Shown piece by piece: positions 5,164-6,774 of a stretch of DNA of 6,774 nucleotides. Each line of letters begins with the position of its first letter. Position 1 is the first letter of the stretch. Below the pieces are notes generated by a model, which searched no databases, was not told the origin of the DNA, and worked only from the letters and a program-made list of their open reading frames with translations. The stretch lies in the NCBI GenBank assembly GCA_902158745.1, contig CABGHH010000089.1, positions 1-6,774 on the forward strand, in the 5' to 3' direction. The position numbers and the translations under genes were made by a program. Source of the DNA: Candidatus Methanolliviera sp. GoM_asphalt (GTDB taxonomy: Archaea > Halobacteriota > Methanoliparia > Methanoliparales > Methanoliparaceae).

Positions 5164-6315
5164 ATGATAAAACCCCACGGGGGAAGACTGGTGGATAGAC
5201 GTATCGGTAAAGAAAAGTTAGAGAGAAGATTAGAAGAAGCAAAAGAGATGAAGAGCGTAGAATTGGATGCAAGGGAGAGCTCAGATCTGGAGCTGATGGG
5301 ATATGGAGCGTATAGCCCATTAGAAGGATTTATGATTTATGGGGACTATAAAAGCGTTTTATATGAAAAGAAACTGGAAAGCGGGCTTCCATGGACGTTA
5401 CCTATAACGTTGGCGACGGATGAAGACGATCTGAGAGAAGGAGAGGAGATTGCACTTGAAAATGAGCGGAATATCATGGGTATCATGCGTATAGAGGAGC
5501 TATACGGGTGGGATAAAGAGAAAGAGGCATCAATGGTCTATGGAACAAAGGATACCAGTCATCCAGGAGTTGAATATACATATTCAAGGAAGGAAAAGCT
5601 TCTGGGCGGAAAGATAGAACTTTTATCCTGTCCTTCTCATAAAGTGTATTCAAAATATTTTTTGATGCCCTCAGAGACGAGGAAGGTTATCTCGGATAAA
5701 GGATGGAGGAGGATCGTCGGTTTTCAAACGAGGAATCCGATACACAGGGCGCACGAATACGTACAAAAATGTGCCCTCGAGACGGTCGATGGTCTATTCA
5801 TCCAACCCCTTGTAGGAGAGAGGAAGAGAGGAGACGTGGCAGCGGACGTAATGCTAAAGACCTATGAGGTTGCTATAAACAAATATTATAATAGAGATAG
5901 GGTGCTTCTCTGCATCTTACCGGCACCGATGAGATATGCCGGTCCAAGAGAGGCGATATTTCATGCGATCGTCAGAAAAAATTATGGGTGCACACATTTT
6001 ATAGTCGGCAGAGATCACGCGGGGGTCGGTAATTTTTATGGTCCCTATGAAGCACAACAGATATTTGACGAATTTGGATCTGAAGAACTGGGAGTCACGC
6101 CTATCTTTTTCAGTAACGCCTTCTATTGCAGGGCGTGTGGGGGAATGGCCACTGAAAAAATTTGTCCCCACGACGCTTCCATGCATCTCATATTCAGCGG
6201 AACTGAGATAAGGGAAAGATTAAAAAAAGGAGAAGATATACCAGATTCAGTGATGAGGGGCGAGGTCGCCGAGATATTGAAGAGATACTATATGAGTGAT
6301 CGTAATGAAGATTGA
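5164..6315 (+). CDS. sat: ATP sulfurylase (sulfate adenylyltransferase)
   Basis: Makes adenosine 5'-phosphosulfate (APS) and pyrophosphate from ATP and sulfate, the activation step of sulfate assimilation, in the cytoplasm. The 383-residue product matches the short single-function bacterial/archaeal Sat, with no APS-kinase domain. In order: N-terminal PUA-like domain with HGGRLVDR near residue 5 and GAYSPLEGF near 48-56; catalytic QTRNPIHRAHE at 188-198, containing the RNP and HxxH nucleotide-binding motifs; PLVGERKRGDV near 218-228; PAPMRYAGPREA near 258-269; GRDHAG at 282-287; and a zinc site of C322-x2-C325-x8-C334 with a nearby His (FYCRACGGMATEKICPH). The zinc site is found in Thermus and archaeal Sat. 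It is preceded by a strong ribosome binding site and overlaps cysH by 11 nt, indicating one operon. Sat also serves dissimilatory sulfate metabolism, but with assimilatory neighbours and no aprAB the assimilatory role is more likely. Confidence 0.95.
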   Translation: MIKPHGGRLVDRRIGKEKLERRLEEAKEMKSVELDARESSDLELMGYGAYSPLEGFMIYGDYKSVLYEKKLESGLPWTLPITLATDEDDLREGEEIALENERNIMGIMRIEELYGWDKEKEASMVYGTKDTSHPGVEYTYSRKEKLLGGKIELLSCPSHKVYSKYFLMPSETRKVISDKGWRRIVGFQTRNPIHRAHEYVQKCALETVDGLFIQPLVGERKRGDVAADVMLKTYEVAINKYYNRDRVLLCILPAPMRYAGPREAIFHAIVRKNYGCTHFIVGRDHAGVGNFYGPYEAQQIFDEFGSEELGVTPIFFSNAFYCRACGGMATEKICPHDASMHLIFSGTEIRERLKKGEDIPDSVMRGEVAEILKRYYMSDRNED

Positions 6316-6774
6316 AGAGATTGAGAAAATTTCCGAAAGTTTTGAGAGTAAAGAGCCACAAGAAGTACTTAGATGGGCGATAGATTATTTTAAACCAAAG
6401 ATAGCATTGGCGTGCAGTTTTGGATTAGAAGATGTCGCCATAGTCGATATGATCTCCAAGATAGATCCAGATACGAGGATCTTTTACATAGACACGGATC
6501 TTCTATTCAAGGAGACATACGATGTAATCGAGAGGATAAAGAAGAGATACGGTATCAAACCCGCATCTTATAAATCCGAAATTAGCCTGGAAGAGCAGGA
6601 GAAAATTTATGGAAAGAACCTCTGGGAGAGAGATCCCAATCTATGTTGTGGCATAAGAAAGGTGGAACCGTTGAAAGAAGCTTTAAGTGGGCTTGATGCC
6701 TGGATCACAGGAATAAAAAGAGAACAATCTGAGACGAGGAAAAATGTTAGGGTGGTGGAGTGGGATGAACTCCA
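6305..6774 (+). CDS. cysH: APS reductase (CysH family), 3' end outside window
   Basis: Reduces APS to sulfite and AMP, using thioredoxin-like or glutaredoxin-like thiols. The first 156 codons are visible. They show the PAPS-reductase/adenine-hydrolase-like fold: ALACSFGLEDVA at 34-45 (SFG nucleotide loop), FYIDTDLLFKETY at 60-72, the cluster cysteines C114-C115 in NLCCGIRKVEPL, and TGIKREQSETR at 135-145. The Cys-Cys pair marks the [4Fe-4S] type that accepts APS. PAPS-specific enzymes such as E. coli CysH lack it. The matching C-x2-C and the C-terminal catalytic ECG-type cysteine should lie past the window end. The ATG at 6305 is inside the last codons of sat (11-nt overlap), so translation is coupled. 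The usual G-R-R before QS reads G-I-K-R, a conservative change. Confidence 0.92.
   Translation, partial: MKIEEIEKISESFESKEPQEVLRWAIDYFKPKIALACSFGLEDVAIVDMISKIDPDTRIFYIDTDLLFKETYDVIERIKKRYGIKPASYKSEISLEEQEKIYGKNLWERDPNLCCGIRKVEPLKEALSGLDAWITGIKREQSETRKNVRVVEWDEL

Noticed and set aside
4141..6305. TGATCGTAA found three times (4141-4149, 4220-4228, 6297-6305)
   Set aside because: Two copies are inside coding frames with no common spacing to any signal. The recurrence of one 9-mer is not persuasive without genome-wide counts.
1..6774. CRISPR arrays, tRNA or rRNA genes, insertion-sequence transposases
   Set aside because: No regularly spaced repeats, cloverleaf-like segments, rRNA stretches or transposase motifs were seen on either strand.

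Overview
The window looks archaeal. The intergenic regions carry TATA-box promoters rather than -35/-10 pairs, arginine and isoleucine codons lean to AGA/AGG and ATA, and the first gene resembles the fused two-domain NAD(P)HX repair enzyme of euryarchaeal methanogens and their relatives. I cannot fix the genus. A methanogen/ANME/Archaeoglobus-like euryarchaeote is an inference from memory of protein families, not a search result.

Layout. Positions 1-1049 hold the 3' part of nnr (NAD(P)H-hydrate repair), whose start lies upstream of the window. Positions 1050-1231 are a non-coding or decayed spacer with two compact palindromes. hisI (1232-1603, histidine biosynthesis) follows and converges on a minus-strand class I SAM methyltransferase (1652-2371) of unknown substrate. 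A 209-bp divergent promoter region (2372-2580) separates the methyltransferase from a four-gene plus-strand cluster: a siroheme [4Fe-4S] sulfite reductase (2581-4140), a PiT-family permease of the CysP type interrupted by a frameshift (4189-5141), ATP sulfurylase sat (5164-6315), and the 5' part of an APS reductase cysH (6305 to the window end).

The cluster is a compact assimilatory sulfate reduction operon. Sulfate enters through the CysP-like carrier, Sat makes APS, the CysH enzyme reduces APS to sulfite, and the sulfite reductase takes sulfite to sulfide for cysteine and Fe-S cluster synthesis. The visible Cys-Cys pair in CysH predicts the Fe-S type that uses APS directly. This fits the absence of an APS kinase gene from the part of the cluster in view.

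The most unusual local structure is inside nnr. A 48-nt in-frame segment made almost entirely of two tandem perfect hairpins (9-bp arms, 3-nt loops) interrupts an otherwise ordinary family sequence and is flanked by ATG direct repeats. It looks like a miniature palindromic element inserted into, and translated with, a protein gene. Other points worth checking are the 2-nt frameshift at a CT repeat in the permease and the loss of a normally conserved siroheme-site arginine in the sulfite reductase.
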